The notes beneath the pieces were generated by a model, which was not told the origin of the DNA, ran no database searches, and saw only the letters and a list, made by a program, of their open reading frames with translations. 64,000 nucleotides of DNA from Burkholderiales bacterium RIFCSPHIGHO2_12_FULL_69_20 (lineage in GTDB: Bacteria > Pseudomonadota > Gammaproteobacteria > Burkholderiales > Burkholderiaceae_C): contig MESD01000031.1 of assembly GCA_001770815.1 (NCBI GenBank), positions 1 through 64,000 of the forward strand, given 5' to 3'. Position 1 is the stretch's first letter, and the number at the start of each line of letters is the position of its first letter. Both the position numbers and the translations under genes were made by a program. Below are positions 18,771-28,652 of this stretch, piece by piece.

Positions 18771-20492
18771 GTGACCCTCAAGCCCAACCCTGCCCTGGTG
18801 ACACGCGACGCCGCCCGGCGCCTGCCGCGGCTGGCGCTGCTGTTGTTCTGTGCGGCCTATGTGTTGCCGGGGCTGTTCGGGCGCGACCCCTGGCGCGGCG
18901 CCGACCTGAACGCCTTCGGCCTGATGCTGGCCATCGCCGAAGGCCGCACATCCTGGCTGGCGCCGGCGCTCGGCGGTGTACCCACCGAGGCTGCGTTGCT
19001 GCCGCACTGGATCGGCGCGCTGGCGATCCTGGCTGGCCGCGGCTGGCTCGACCCGGCACTGGCCGCGCGGGTGCCGTTTGCCTTGCTGCTGGTGCTGACG
19101 CTGGTGGCCGTGTGGTACGCCACCTTCCATCTGGCGCGCAGCGAAGCGGCCCAGCCGCTGCCGCTGGCCTTTGGCGGCGAGGCTTCGCCGGTCGACTACG
19201 CGCGGGCCATCGCCGACGGCGCGCTGTTGCTGGTGATCGCCACACTGGGCCTGCTGCAACTGGGCCACGAGACCACGCCCGAACTGGCCCAGCTGGCCGC
19301 TGCGGCCTGCCTGCAATGGGCGCTGGCGGCGGCGCCGCACCGGGGCTGGCCCGCGCGCGCGGGCGTGCTGCTGGCGCTGCCAGCGCTGTCGGCCTGCGGC
19401 GCACCGGCGATGGCCCTGGCGCTGGGGGCAGGCGCGCTGGTGCTGTGCTGGCGCAGCCGGGACGCCGGCCTGAAATCGTTGGCGCCGTGGCTGGCGCTGG
19501 CGATGCTGGCATCGGCGCTGCTGGCCTGGCCGGCCGGCAGCTGGGCCTGGCGGGTGGCGCCGGTGATCGAACCAGCGTTGCTGGCAAGGCTGCTGCTGTG
19601 GTTTCTTTGGCCGGCCTGGCCGCTGGCGGTGTGGACACTGTGGCGCTGGCGCCAGCATCTGGCTCAGCACCACCTGGCAATCCCGTTGCTGGGCCTGGGC
19701 GTGGCGCTGCTGGCTTGTGTGGCGATGGACGGCTCAGACCGCGCGCTGATGCTGGGCCTGCCCGGCATCGCGGTGCTGGCAGCGTTTGCGCTGCCCACGC
19801 TGCAGCGTGGCAGCACCGCCGCCATCGACTGGTTCTCGGTGTTCTTCTTCAGCAGCTGCGCGGTGATCATCTGGATCTTCTACCTGGCGATGCAGACCGG
19901 CATGCCGGCGCGGGCGCTGGGCACGGTGCTGCGGCTGGCGCCGGGTTTCCAGAGCCAGCAATCGCTGCCGGCGCTGGGCCTGGCGCTGCTGGCCACGGCC
20001 GCATGGCTGGGCCTGGTGCGCTGGCGCACCGGCCGTCACCGCGAGGTGCTGTGGAAGAGCGTGGTGCTGCCGGCCGGCGGCGTGGCGCTGTGCTGGCTGC
20101 TGCTGATGACGCTGTGGCTGCCGCTGCTCGATTACGGCCGCAGCAACCGGCCGCTGGCCGAGCGCCTGGTGCGGCACGTCTCGCGCGGCGCCTGCATCGC
20201 TGCACCGGGCGCGCCGATGTCGCTGGTGGCCGCGCTGGAGTTCCACGGCCGGCGCCGGGTCGACGCCACCGCCACAGCGGCCGGGGGCACCTGTCCGGTG
20301 CTGCTGCAGACGCAGGCGCTGCGTGGCGCGGGCGTGGCCCATGGCGCCGCCGTGGCGCGGGCCCACGTGGCTGCGGGCTGGCGCGAGGTGGCCCGCGAGC
20401 GTCGTCCGACCGACCGCAACGAGGTGGTGGTGGTCTACCGCCGTGCGCCGACCGTTGCGCTCAGCCCGGCACCGCCGGCGTTGCCTCGCTGA
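18771..20492 (+). CDS. ArnT/PMT-like integral membrane glycosyltransferase
   Basis: A roughly 573-residue inner-membrane protein with about 11-12 hydrophobic segments and a C-terminal soluble tail. Near the N-terminus, LFGRDPWRGADLNAFGLMLA followed by WLAPALGG and ALLPHWIGA resembles the first periplasmic loop of ArnT-type (GT83) glycosyltransferases, where acidic residues bind lipid-linked sugar. The sugar and acceptor are unknown; modification of lipid A or another envelope lipid is a guess. I prefer GTG 18771 (TATCAT ends six bases before it) over ATG 18726, which lies right at the rpmE2 terminator. The 3' end overlaps phoR tail-to-tail by 32 bases. Confidence 0.7.
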   Translation: MTLKPNPALVTRDAARRLPRLALLLFCAAYVLPGLFGRDPWRGADLNAFGLMLAIAEGRTSWLAPALGGVPTEAALLPHWIGALAILAGRGWLDPALAARVPFALLLVLTLVAVWYATFHLARSEAAQPLPLAFGGEASPVDYARAIADGALLLVIATLGLLQLGHETTPELAQLAAAACLQWALAAAPHRGWPARAGVLLALPALSACGAPAMALALGAGALVLCWRSRDAGLKSLAPWLALAMLASALLAWPAGSWAWRVAPVIEPALLARLLLWFLWPAWPLAVWTLWRWRQHLAQHHLAIPLLGLGVALLACVAMDGSDRALMLGLPGIAVLAAFALPTLQRGSTAAIDWFSVFFFSSCAVIIWIFYLAMQTGMPARALGTVLRLAPGFQSQQSLPALGLALLATAAWLGLVRWRTGRHREVLWKSVVLPAGGVALCWLLLMTLWLPLLDYGRSNRPLAERLVRHVSRGACIAAPGAPMSLVAALEFHGRRRVDATATAAGGTCPVLLQTQALRGAGVAHGAAVARAHVAAGWREVARERRPTDRNEVVVVYRRAPTVALSPAPPALPR

Positions 20493-21819
20493 CCGCAGCC
20501 ACCATCGGCGCCTGGCTGCGCACGCGCCCCGCCGGCAGCACGAGGCGGAAGCGCGAACCCTTGCCCGGCGTGCTGTCGATCTCGAGCGCGCCGCCATGGC
20601 GCTGCATCACGTGCTTGACGATGGACAGCCCGAGCCCGGTGCCGCCGGTGTCGCGCGAGCGGCTGCCGTCCACGCGGTAGAAGCGCTCGGTCAACCGGCC
20701 CAGGTGCTCGCGGGCGATGCCGATGCCGGAGTCGCGCACCTCGATCTCACCCGCACCGTCAGGCCGGATGTGCCAGGCAACATGGACCTCGCCGCCCTCG
20801 GGCGTGTAGCGCACCGCGTTGGTGGCCAGGTTGGCCACCGCGCTGAGCAGCTCGGCCTCGAGCCCGGCCAGCTCGAGCGCCGGCGGCTCGGCCAGCGTGA
20901 TCACATGCCGGCCCGCCGACAGCGTGCGCGCATCGGCCACCGCCCGCTGCAGCAGCGGTGTCAGCGCCACCCAGCGGTCGGTCGGCGGGCGTGGGCTGCC
21001 TTCGAGCTGCGCCAGCGACAGCAGATCGGACACCAGCATCTGCATGCGGTCGGTCTGCTGCTGCATCAGCGTGATCACGCGCTTGCGCTCGCCCTCGCTG
21101 AGCGGCAGGCTGGCCATGGTCTCGACGAAGCCGGCCAGCACCGTCAGCGGGGTGCGGATCTCGTGCGACACGTTGGCGACGAAATCACGCCGCATCGCGT
21201 CCGCACGCAGCCGTTCGGTCACGTCCTGCGTGATCACCAGCTTCTGCAGATCGCCATAAGCGCGCACCACCACCTGCAGGCTGCCCTGACCACCTGGCGC
21301 AGTGAGGGTGACGGGCTCACGCCAGGCACCGTCTTGCAGGTAGGCCACGAAGGCCGGCATGCGCACCAGGTTGGTGATGGGCTGGCCCCGATCGCGCCGC
21401 GGGTCCAGGCCCAGGTGATCGGCCGCCACCGCGCTGCACCAGGCTATCTGGTCTTCGGCGTCGAGCAACAGCACGCCGTTGGGCGAGGCCTCGATCGCGG
21501 ACAGAAATTCGTCGAGCCGCCGCTGCTCGTCGGCCAGCGCCTGCTCTCGCGCGCGCAGTGCACGTTCGATGCGGTAGGCCAGCTCGCCCCACAGCCCGGC
21601 GTCACGGGGCCCCGCACTGGACAGGCCATCACGCAGCCAGCGCAGCAACCGCCCGGCGCGCAGCACGTCCACCAGCACCACGCTGCCCACGCCCGCGAGC
21701 GCGCCGATCAGCGCACCGACATCGGCCGACTTCAGCGCCGCACCGGCCAGAAAGCCGACCGCACCACCCAAGGCCAGCGCCAGCAGCGCAGCCAGCAAGC
21801 GGGGCAGCAACCAGACCAT
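20461..21819 (-). CDS. phoR: Phosphate regulon sensor histidine kinase PhoR
   Basis: A 452-residue inner-membrane kinase that phosphorylates PhoB under phosphate limitation and dephosphorylates it when phosphate is plentiful. Two hydrophobic segments (about 3-28 and 33-50) give little or no periplasmic domain, as in E. coli PhoR, which reads phosphate through PstSCAB/PhoU. A PAS domain (about 95-160; SPNGVLLLDAEDQIAW) precedes the H box ANVSHEIRTPLTVLAGF, the N box LATNAVRYTPEGG, G1 DSGIGI and G2 GGTGLGLSIVKHV. Last gene of pstSCAB-phoU-phoB-phoR, 28 bases after phoB. Confidence 0.97.
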   Translation of the reverse strand: MVWLLPRLLAALLALALGGAVGFLAGAALKSADVGALIGALAGVGSVVLVDVLRAGRLLRWLRDGLSSAGPRDAGLWGELAYRIERALRAREQALADEQRRLDEFLSAIEASPNGVLLLDAEDQIAWCSAVAADHLGLDPRRDRGQPITNLVRMPAFVAYLQDGAWREPVTLTAPGGQGSLQVVVRAYGDLQKLVITQDVTERLRADAMRRDFVANVSHEIRTPLTVLAGFVETMASLPLSEGERKRVITLMQQQTDRMQMLVSDLLSLAQLEGSPRPPTDRWVALTPLLQRAVADARTLSAGRHVITLAEPPALELAGLEAELLSAVANLATNAVRYTPEGGEVHVAWHIRPDGAGEIEVRDSGIGIAREHLGRLTERFYRVDGSRSRDTGGTGLGLSIVKHVMQRHGGALEIDSTPGKGSRFRLVLPAGRVRSQAPMVAAVSEATPAVPG

Positions 21820-21847
21820 GGGCGTCAGTCGGGCGGCAGCCGCAGGC

Positions 21848-22561
21848 TCAAGCCGGCACCGCGCCGATGTGCTGCGTCAGCCGGTAGCCGGCGCCGCGCA
21901 CGGTCTCGATCATGCCGGCGGCCTGCGCCGGCGCCAGCGCCTCGCGCAGGCGCTTGACATGCACGTCGACGGTGCGCTCCTCGATGAAGACATGGTCGCC
22001 CCACACCCTGTCGAGCAGTTGCGCCCGGCTGTGCACCCGCTCAGGATGGGTCATCAGGAAGTGCAGCAGGCGAAACTCGGTGGGGCCCATCTTCAGGTCG
22101 ACGTCACCGGAGGCCACCCGCCGGCTGATGCGACGGGTGGACGGGTCAAGCCGCAGGCCGGCCACCTCGACCACGTCTTCCAGCGCCTCTGGCGCCTTGC
22201 GCCGCAGCACGGCGCGGATGCGGGCCATCAGCTCGTTGGTGGAGAACGGCTTGGTCAGGTAGTCGTCGGCACCGGCGTCCAGCCCGGCCACCTTGTCGGT
22301 CTCTTCGCTGCGCGCGGTGAGCATGATGATCGGCAGCTCGCGGGTGCGCTCGGCGCCGCGCCATTGCCGCGCCAGCGCCAGGCCCGACTGGCCGGGCAGC
22401 ATCCAGTCCAGCACCACCAGGTCGGGCAGCACGGCGTCGATGGCGCGCTGGGCCTGCTCGGCGGTGGCGGCAATCGTCACCTCATGCCCGGCGTGACGCA
22501 GGTTGATGGCGATGAGTTCGGCGATCGCCGACTCATCCTCGACCACCACGATTTGGCTCAT
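21848..22561 (-). CDS. phoB: Phosphate regulon response regulator PhoB
   Basis: A 237-residue OmpR-family regulator. The receiver domain has the acidic pocket E8-D9, phosphorylation site D52 in VVLDWMLPG and Lys in LTKPF. The C-terminal winged helix has MGPTEFRLLHFLMTHPERVHSR and VDVHVKRLREAL and ends GAGYRL. When phosphorylated it binds PHO boxes such as the one before pstS in this window. It lies 13 bases after phoU in the same transcript, so the operon is autoregulated by its own products. Confidence 0.97.
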   Translation of the reverse strand: MSQIVVVEDESAIAELIAINLRHAGHEVTIAATAEQAQRAIDAVLPDLVVLDWMLPGQSGLALARQWRGAERTRELPIIMLTARSEETDKVAGLDAGADDYLTKPFSTNELMARIRAVLRRKAPEALEDVVEVAGLRLDPSTRRISRRVASGDVDLKMGPTEFRLLHFLMTHPERVHSRAQLLDRVWGDHVFIEERTVDVHVKRLREALAPAQAAGMIETVRGAGYRLTQHIGAVPA

Positions 22562-22574
22562 GGTCTGGTTGTCC

Positions 22575-23282
22575 TCATCTCACGAGGTTCTCGACGGTGT
22601 CCACGGGGTTGTGGCGCACGTCGGTGCCCTTGACGATGTAGATGATCTGCTCGGCCAGGTTCTTGGCATGGTCGCCCACGCGCTCGATGGCCTTGGCCAC
22701 GAACACCAGATCGATCGACGACGAGATGGTGCGTGGGTCCTCCATCATGTAGGTGATCAGTTTGCGCAGCAGGCCGTCGAACTCCTGGTCGATCTGGTCG
22801 TCGTGCCGCAGCACCTCGACGGCGGCTTCGACGTCGAGCCGGGCGAAGGCATCGAGCACCTTGCGCAGCTGCTTGGTGGCCAGCTCGCATTCGAAGGTGA
22901 GGTCGCCCACCGGCAGGCGCAGCCGGGTGGACACGCCCGAGTTGAGCAGCCGCTGCACGGTGCGGGCGATGCGCGCCGCCTCGTCGCCGATGCGTTCGAG
23001 GTTGGCGATGGTCTTGGAGACGGCGATCAGCAGCCGCAGGTCGCGCGCGGTGGGCTGGCGCCGCGCGATGATCGACGACAGGTCGCTGTCGATCTCGACC
23101 TCCATCGCGTTGACGCGCTCCTCCTGCTTGAGCACCTGGGTGGCGATGTCGCCGCTGAACGTGGACAGCGCGTACACCGCCTGCGCCACCTGCGACTCGA
23201 CCAACCCGCCCATCTCGAGCACGCGGGTGGAGATGCCGGACAGTTCGTTGTCGAACTGCGTGGAGAGATGTTTGTCGCCCAT
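22575..23282 (-). CDS. phoU: Phosphate transport system regulator PhoU
   Basis: A 235-residue all-helical protein with two PhoU repeats, seen in ESQVAQAVYALSTFSGDIATQ and later FECELATKQLRKVLDAFARLD. The metal-binding acidic motifs are of the form ExxxD. It transmits the state of the Pst transporter to PhoR and restrains uptake when phosphate is high. The chosen ATG at 23282 gives MGDKHLSTQFDNEL, the usual start; a longer in-frame reading would enter pstB. It follows pstB by 17 bases. Confidence 0.96.
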   Translation of the reverse strand: MGDKHLSTQFDNELSGISTRVLEMGGLVESQVAQAVYALSTFSGDIATQVLKQEERVNAMEVEIDSDLSSIIARRQPTARDLRLLIAVSKTIANLERIGDEAARIARTVQRLLNSGVSTRLRLPVGDLTFECELATKQLRKVLDAFARLDVEAAVEVLRHDDQIDQEFDGLLRKLITYMMEDPRTISSSIDLVFVAKAIERVGDHAKNLAEQIIYIVKGTDVRHNPVDTVENLVR

Positions 23283-23299
23283 GTCGTGTCCCCTGTGAA

Positions 23300-24085
23300 T
23301 CAACCGAAACGGCCGGTGATGTAGTCCTCGGTGTCCTTGCGCTTGGGCTTGGTGAACACCTCCTTGGTGGCACCGAACTCGATCAGGTCGCCCAGGTACA
23401 TGTAGGCGGTGTAGTCGCTGCAGCGCGCCGCCTGCTGCATGTTGTGGGTGACGATCAGCACGGTGTAGTCGGTCTTGAGCTCGTGCACCAGCTCCTCGAT
23501 CTTGCCGGTGGAGATCGGGTCGAGCGCCGAGGTGGGCTCGTCGAGCAGCAACACCTCGGGCTTGATCGCGATGCCGCGCGCGATGCACAGGCGCTGCTGC
23601 TGGCCGCCGGACAGGCCGGCTCCGCTCTGCTCGAGCTTGTCCTTGACCTCGTTCCACAGCGCAGCCTTCTTCAGCGCCCATTCGACACGCTCGTCCATCT
23701 CGGCGCGCGGCAGCGTCTCGAACAGCTTCACGCCGAAGGCGACGTTGTCGTAGATCGACATCGGAAACGGCGTGGGCTTCTGGAACACCATGCCGACCTT
23801 GGCGCGGATCAGGCTCACGTCCAGGCGACGATCGAGCACGTTCTCGCCGTCGAGCAGGATCTGGCCTTCGGCGCGCTGCTCGGGATAGAGCTCGAACATG
23901 CGGTTGAACACCCGCAGCAGCGTGCTCTTGCCGCAGCCCGACGGCCCGATGAAGGCGGTGACCTTGTGCTCGGGCAGGTCCATGTTGATCTTCTTCAGCG
24001 CGTGGAAGCCGCCGTAGTAGAAGTTGAGATCACGCACCGCGATCTTGATCTTTTCGGTGCTGGGAATGTCGACCCGGGTGTCCAT
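23300..24085 (-). CDS. pstB: Phosphate ABC transporter ATP-binding protein PstB
   Basis: A 261-residue ABC ATPase that powers phosphate import. Walker A is GPSGCGKST, the Q loop is in [17 protein letters not shown] (a PstB hallmark), the signature is [14 protein letters not shown], Walker B is [13 protein letters not shown], and the switch His is in [16 protein letters not shown] 24085 gives [12 protein letters not shown]; its ribosome-binding sequence (CGAGGACT) lies nearby. It follows pstA by 20 bases. Confidence 0.98.
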   Translation of the reverse strand: MDTRVDIPSTEKIKIAVRDLNFYYGGFHALKKINMDLPEHKVTAFIGPSGCGKSTLLRVFNRMFELYPEQRAEGQILLDGENVLDRRLDVSLIRAKVGMVFQKPTPFPMSIYDNVAFGVKLFETLPRAEMDERVEWALKKAALWNEVKDKLEQSGAGLSGGQQQRLCIARGIAIKPEVLLLDEPTSALDPISTGKIEELVHELKTDYTVLIVTHNMQQAARCSDYTAYMYLGDLIEFGATKEVFTKPKRKDTEDYITGRFG

Positions 24086-24105
24086 GCAGGAGTCCTCGTG
24101 GAAAG

Positions 24106-24990
24106 TCAGTGCTTGTTGCGCAGGAACACCCGCGCCGCGATGTTCAGCAGCAGCACGCTCATGGTGATCAGGAAGACACCCACCCAGGCCAGCTGCTGCC
24201 AGTTCTGGTAAGGGCTCATCGCGAACTTGAAGATCGTCACCGGCAGGCTGGCCATGGGCTGCGTCAGGTCGCTGGTCCAGAACTGGTTGGACAGGGCGGT
24301 GAACAGCAGCGGCGCGGTCTCGCCCGAGATGCGGGCGATGGCCAGCAGGATGCCGGTGATCACGCCCGAGCGGGCAGCCTTCAGCGTCACCGACGAGATC
24401 ACCTTCCACTTCGGCGTGCCCAGCGCGTAGGCCGCCTCGCGCAGCGCGTTGGGGATCAGCGTGAGCATGTTCTCGGTGGTGCGGATGACCACCGGGATGA
24501 CGATCAGCGCCAGCGCCAGGATGCCGGCGATGCCCGAGAAGCTCTTGAAGCGCGCCACCACCACCGCATAGATGAACAGGCCGATGACGATGGACGGCGC
24601 TGACAGCAGGATGTCGTTGATGAAGCGGGTGGCATGGCCCAGCCAGGACTTCTGGCCGTACTCGGCCAGGTAGATGCCGGCCATCACACCGATCGGCGTG
24701 CCCAGCAGCGTGGCCAGGCCGGCCATCACGATCGAGCCGAAGATGGCGTTGGCCAGCCCCCCCACGTCGGCCATCGGCGGTGGCGTCATTTCGGTGAACA
24801 CCGAGAGCGCCAGCCCCCCCACCCCGAGGCGGAAGGTCTCGAACAGGATCCAGACCAACCAGAACACACCGAAAGCCATCGCACCGAACGACAGCAGCAG
24901 CGCGATCACGTTGATCAGCTTGCGCTTGCGGTGCATCGCCAGGCGGCCCGCCTGCTGCGTGGCGCTGAACTTGATGCTGTGGTTGCTCAT
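24106..24990 (-). CDS. pstA: Phosphate ABC transporter permease PstA
   Basis: A 294-residue inner-membrane permease with six predicted membrane segments and the EAA-type cytoplasmic loop ([27 protein letters not shown]) that docks on PstB. With PstC it forms the phosphate channel. Its ATG overlaps the end of pstC (ATGA), indicating translational coupling. Confidence 0.98.
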   Translation of the reverse strand: MSNHSIKFSATQQAGRLAMHRKRKLINVIALLLSFGAMAFGVFWLVWILFETFRLGVGGLALSVFTEMTPPPMADVGGLANAIFGSIVMAGLATLLGTPIGVMAGIYLAEYGQKSWLGHATRFINDILLSAPSIVIGLFIYAVVVARFKSFSGIAGILALALIVIPVVIRTTENMLTLIPNALREAAYALGTPKWKVISSVTLKAARSGVITGILLAIARISGETAPLLFTALSNQFWTSDLTQPMASLPVTIFKFAMSPYQNWQQLAWVGVFLITMSVLLLNIAARVFLRNKH

Positions 24991-26000
24991 GATTTGGTGC
25001 CCTCCCCCTTGCGCAGCTGCGCCAACAGCAGCTTGGACAGCGACAGCACCACGAAGGTGATGAAGAACAGCACCAGGCCGAGGTAGATCAGCGACGCCTG
25101 GTGCAGGCCTTCGCCGGCCTCGGCAAACTCGTTGGCCAGCGCCGAGGTGATGCTGTTGGCCGCCTCGAACAGCGACAGCGACTCCAGCTGGTTGAAGTTG
25201 CCGATGACAAAGGTCACCGCCATGGTCTCGCCCAGCGCCCGGCCCAGGCCCAGCATGACGCCGCCGACCACACCGCTCTTGGTGTAGGGCAGCACCACGC
25301 GCGACACCACCTCCCAGGTGGTGGCGCCCAGCCCGTAGGCCGATTCCTTGAGCATCGGCGGCGTCACCTCGAACACATCACGCATCACCGAAGCGATGAA
25401 CGGGATGATCATGATCGCCAGGATGATGCCGGCCGACAGCAGGCCGATGCCCACCGGCGCGCCGGAGACGAAGGTCTCCAGCACCGGCACGCCCTTGAAC
25501 AGCTTCTGCAGCGGCTGCTGCACCCAGGTCGACAGGATGGGGCTGAACACCAGCAGGCCCCACATGCCGTAGACGATGGAGGGCACCGCCGCCAGCAACT
25601 CGATGGCCGTGCCCAGCGGGCGCTTCAGCCAGCGCGGCGACATCTCGGTGAGGAACAGCGCAATGCCGAAGCTCACCGGCACCGCGATCACCAGCGCGAT
25701 CAGCGAGGTCATCAGCGTGCCGTAGATCATCACCAGGCCGCCGAACTTCTCCTGCACCGGGTCCCAGTCCGTCGACCACAGGAAGCCCAGCCCGAAATGC
25801 TGGATCGCCGGCGCAGCACCGACGATCAGCGACCCGATGATGCCCACCAGCAGCAGCAGCGTGAGCCAGGCCGCCCCATGCGCCAGGATCGAAAAAAGCC
25901 GATCCGCCCAGGGGGCGACGCGGCGACGTTCGGGCGGCTTGGAGTGAGGCGTCACGTGGTCGTCCGGCTTGTACGAGGTGACGGGTAGGGTAGCGGCCAC
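24987..26000 (-). CDS. pstC: Phosphate ABC transporter permease PstC
   Basis: A 337-residue inner-membrane permease with a cytoplasmic N-terminus of about 40 residues rich in basic residues and Pro, then six membrane segments. The EAA loop reads [27 protein letters not shown]. It begins with GTG at 26000. It partners PstA in the transporter and lies 62 bases after pstS in the same operon. Confidence 0.97.
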   Translation of the reverse strand: MAATLPVTSYKPDDHVTPHSKPPERRRVAPWADRLFSILAHGAAWLTLLLLVGIIGSLIVGAAPAIQHFGLGFLWSTDWDPVQEKFGGLVMIYGTLMTSLIALVIAVPVSFGIALFLTEMSPRWLKRPLGTAIELLAAVPSIVYGMWGLLVFSPILSTWVQQPLQKLFKGVPVLETFVSGAPVGIGLLSAGIILAIMIIPFIASVMRDVFEVTPPMLKESAYGLGATTWEVVSRVVLPYTKSGVVGGVMLGLGRALGETMAVTFVIGNFNQLESLSLFEAANSITSALANEFAEAGEGLHQASLIYLGLVLFFITFVVLSLSKLLLAQLRKGEGTKS

Positions 26001-26062
26001 AGGGCCTCCGCGGAACTGGGATCGTCAACAAGGGGTGCGGCCGCAGCCGCACCCACGGCAGC

Positions 26063-27097
26063 TCACTTGAAGGCGATGGCCTTGCCGGCGCCGTCCTTGA
26101 TGCTGTCGGTCCACTGCTTGCGCACCAGGGCCTTCACCGAGTCGGGCAGCGGCACGTAGTCCAGGTCGTCGGCCATCTTGTCGCCGTTGTTGAAGGCCCA
26201 CTCGAAGAACTTCAGCGCATTGCTGGCATTGACCGGCTTGTCCTGGCTCTTGTACATCAGGATGTAGGTCGGGTTGGTCAGCGGCCAGGCCTCCTTGCCG
26301 GGTTGCTCGGTGGTGATCTGGTAGAAGGTCTTGTTCCAGTCGGCACCCGCGGCGGCGGCCTTGAAGGCGGTGTCGTTGGGAGCGACGAAGTTGCCGTCCT
26401 TGTTCTTCATCAGCGTGTACGTCATCTTGTTCTGCTTGACGTAGGCGTACTCGACATAACCGATCGAGTTGGGCAGGCGCTGCACGAAGGCGGCCACGCC
26501 CTCGTTGCCCTTGCCGCCGGCGCCGGTGGGCCAGTTCACCGCGGTGCCTTCACCGGCCTTGGCCTTCCACTCGGCATTCACCTTCGACAGGTAGTTGGTG
26601 AAGATGAAGGTGGTGCCCGAGCCGTCGGCACGGCGCACCACCGAGATCTCGGCATCGGGCAACGGCACGCCCGGGTTCAGCGCGGTCAGCGCCGCGTCGT
26701 TCCACTTGCTGATCTTGCCCAGGTAGATGTCGCCCAGCACCTGACCGGTCAGCTTGATCTGGCCCGGGGCGATGCCCTTGATGTTGACCACCGGCACCAC
26801 GCCGCCGATCACCGTGGGGAACTGGACCATGCCGTCCCGGGCGAGATCCTCGTCTTTCAGCGGCATGTCGGAGGCGCCGAAGTCGACCGTCTTGGATTTG
26901 ATCTGCTTGATACCGGCACCCGACCCCACCGACTGGTAGTTGATGCGTGCGCCGGTGGCCTTGTTGTAGGCATCGGCCCACTTGGCATAGATGGGCGCGG
27001 GGAAAGTGGCGCCGGCGCCGGTCACGTCCTGCGCGAACGCCGCAGCAGGAATCAGGGCGGCCGACACCAGGGCGGTGCGGAGAAGGATCGAAGTCAT
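26063..27097 (-). CDS. pstS: Periplasmic phosphate-binding protein PstS
   Basis: A 344-residue binding protein that captures phosphate and delivers it to PstCA. The signal peptide ends at about residue 22 (AAAFA then QDVTGAGATFPAPIY). Phosphate-binding motifs are GAGATFPAP, VDFGASDMPL and RRADGSGTTFIFTNYLS, all typical of PstS. It is the first gene of the pst-pho operon, directly downstream of a PHO box. Production should rise strongly when phosphate is scarce. Confidence 0.98.
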   Translation of the reverse strand: MTSILLRTALVSAALIPAAAFAQDVTGAGATFPAPIYAKWADAYNKATGARINYQSVGSGAGIKQIKSKTVDFGASDMPLKDEDLARDGMVQFPTVIGGVVPVVNIKGIAPGQIKLTGQVLGDIYLGKISKWNDAALTALNPGVPLPDAEISVVRRADGSGTTFIFTNYLSKVNAEWKAKAGEGTAVNWPTGAGGKGNEGVAAFVQRLPNSIGYVEYAYVKQNKMTYTLMKNKDGNFVAPNDTAFKAAAAGADWNKTFYQITTEQPGKEAWPLTNPTYILMYKSQDKPVNASNALKFFEWAFNNGDKMADDLDYVPLPDSVKALVRKQWTDSIKDGAGKAIAFK

Positions 27098-27163
27098 GGG
27101 CAGTGGCCTTTCAGCGTGTGGGATGGTCAGGTCTGAAACCAGCCCGCACTCTAAATAGCCCGT

Positions 27164-27181
27164 GTGACACGCTCATGACGG
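27164..27181 (-). promoter_or_regulatory. PHO box upstream of pstS
   Basis: On the minus strand the site reads CCGTCAT GAGC GTGTCAC, two 7-base direct repeats spaced by four bases, matching CTGTCAT-N4-CTGTCAC at 12 of 14 positions. It lies 67 bases before the pstS start. A TATTTA sequence (27152-27157) six bases downstream may be the -10 element, although this spacing is shorter than in classic Pho promoters. Further GTCAC half-sites occur at 27183, 27198 and 27233 on the other strand. Confidence 0.7.
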
Positions 27182-27271
27182 ACTGTCACACAGCCGCCAA
27201 CCGTCACAAACCCATCATCGAAGGCGGTGCGGCTGTCACATGGCCGGTCCGCAGACGCCGACCGTGCAGCA

Positions 27272-28603
27272 TCAAGTCTTGGCCGCCGCCGCCAGGCGCT
27301 CGGCCAGCGCGCGCCCCTGAGTCGCATCGCGCGATTCGACCATCACCCGCAGCACCGGCTCAGTGCCCGAGGCGCGGATCAGCACCCGGCCCTGGCCGGC
27401 CAGCTCGGCCTCGACCGCGCGGGTCTCGGCCGCCAGATGCGGGTTCTGCTGCCAATCGGCCAGGCTGGGCAGCCGCACGTTGAGCAGGGTCTGCGGGAAT
27501 AGCGTCACGCCTTCGAGCATCTGCGCCAACGTCTGCTGCGAGCGCTGCGTGGCCTGCAGCACCTGCAGCGCGCTGACGATGCCGTCGCCGGTGGTGTGTT
27601 TGTCCAGCGCCAGCAGGTGGCCCGAGCCCTCACCACCCAGCAACCAACCGCGTCGCGCCAGTTCTTCGAGCACGTAGCGGTCGCCCACCTTGGCGCGCAC
27701 CAGCTCAACACCGCGCGCCTGCAACGCCAGTTCGACCGCCATGTTGGTCATCAACGTGCCCACCGCGCCAGGCACGGCCTGGCCCTGCGCCAGACGGTCG
27801 GCCACCATCACGTAGAGCAATTCGTCGCCGTTGAACAGCCGGCCGCGGGCGTCGACCAGCTGCAGCCGGTCGGCATCACCGTCGAGCGCCACACCGTAGT
27901 CGGCGCCATGCTGGGCCACCGCGGCCACCAGTGCCTGCGGCGCGGTGGCGCCCACGCCGTCGTTGATGTTGGTGCCGTCGGGATTGCAACCGATGGTGAT
28001 GACCTCGGCGCCCAACTCGTGAAACACATCGGGCGCCACGTGGTACGCCGCGCCATGGGCGGCGTCGACCACGATCTTCAGCCCACGCAGCGTCAGGTCG
28101 GTGCCGACAGTCGCCTTGCAGAACTCGACATAACGCCCGCGCGCGTCGCGCAAGCGGCTGGCCTTGCCCAGGTTCGCTGAATCGGCCCACTGCGGCGGCT
28201 CGTCCAGCGCCGCCTCGACCGCGCGCTCCCAGTCGTCGGGCAGCTTCTCGCCCTTGGCCGAGAAGAACTTGATGCCGTTGTCGGGGTAGGCGTTGTGCGA
28301 CGCGCTGATCACCACGCCCAGATCGAGCCGCAACGCCCGCGTGAGGTAGGCCACGCCCGGCGTGGGCAGCGGCCCGGTCAGCATCGTATCGACCCCAGCC
28401 GACGACAGGCCGGCCTCGAGCGAGCTTTCGATCATGTAGCCCGAGATGCGCGTGTCCTTGCCGATCAGCACCGTCGGCCGTTTCAAGCTGCGCTTGAGCA
28501 CGCGGCCCACGGCATGGCCCAGGCGCAGCATGAAGTCGGGGGTGATCGGTGCCTGGCCCACCGTGCCGCGGATGCCGTCGGTGCCGAAGAATTTTCTGGT
28601 CAT
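27272..28603 (-). CDS. glmM: Phosphoglucosamine mutase
   Basis: A 443-residue enzyme that converts glucosamine-6-phosphate to glucosamine-1-phosphate, feeding UDP-GlcNAc for peptidoglycan and lipopolysaccharide. The N-terminus FFGTDGIRG, the phosphoserine S102 in [16 protein letters not shown], the metal loop ALDGDADR and the sugar-specificity loop GGEGSGHLL are present, as is the C-terminal phosphate-binding [14 protein letters not shown]. Together with folP and ftsH upstream it follows the widespread ftsH-folP-glmM order. The gap to folP is 49 bases. Confidence 0.98.
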   Translation of the reverse strand: MTRKFFGTDGIRGTVGQAPITPDFMLRLGHAVGRVLKRSLKRPTVLIGKDTRISGYMIESSLEAGLSSAGVDTMLTGPLPTPGVAYLTRALRLDLGVVISASHNAYPDNGIKFFSAKGEKLPDDWERAVEAALDEPPQWADSANLGKASRLRDARGRYVEFCKATVGTDLTLRGLKIVVDAAHGAAYHVAPDVFHELGAEVITIGCNPDGTNINDGVGATAPQALVAAVAQHGADYGVALDGDADRLQLVDARGRLFNGDELLYVMVADRLAQGQAVPGAVGTLMTNMAVELALQARGVELVRAKVGDRYVLEELARRGWLLGGEGSGHLLALDKHTTGDGIVSALQVLQATQRSQQTLAQMLEGVTLFPQTLLNVRLPSLADWQQNPHLAAETRAVEAELAGQGRVLIRASGTEPVLRVMVESRDATQGRALAERLAAAAKT

Positions 28604-28652
28604 GTTTGGTTGTCCCTGTTCGTCGATTGATTCAAACCAGCCCCGCAGCCGA

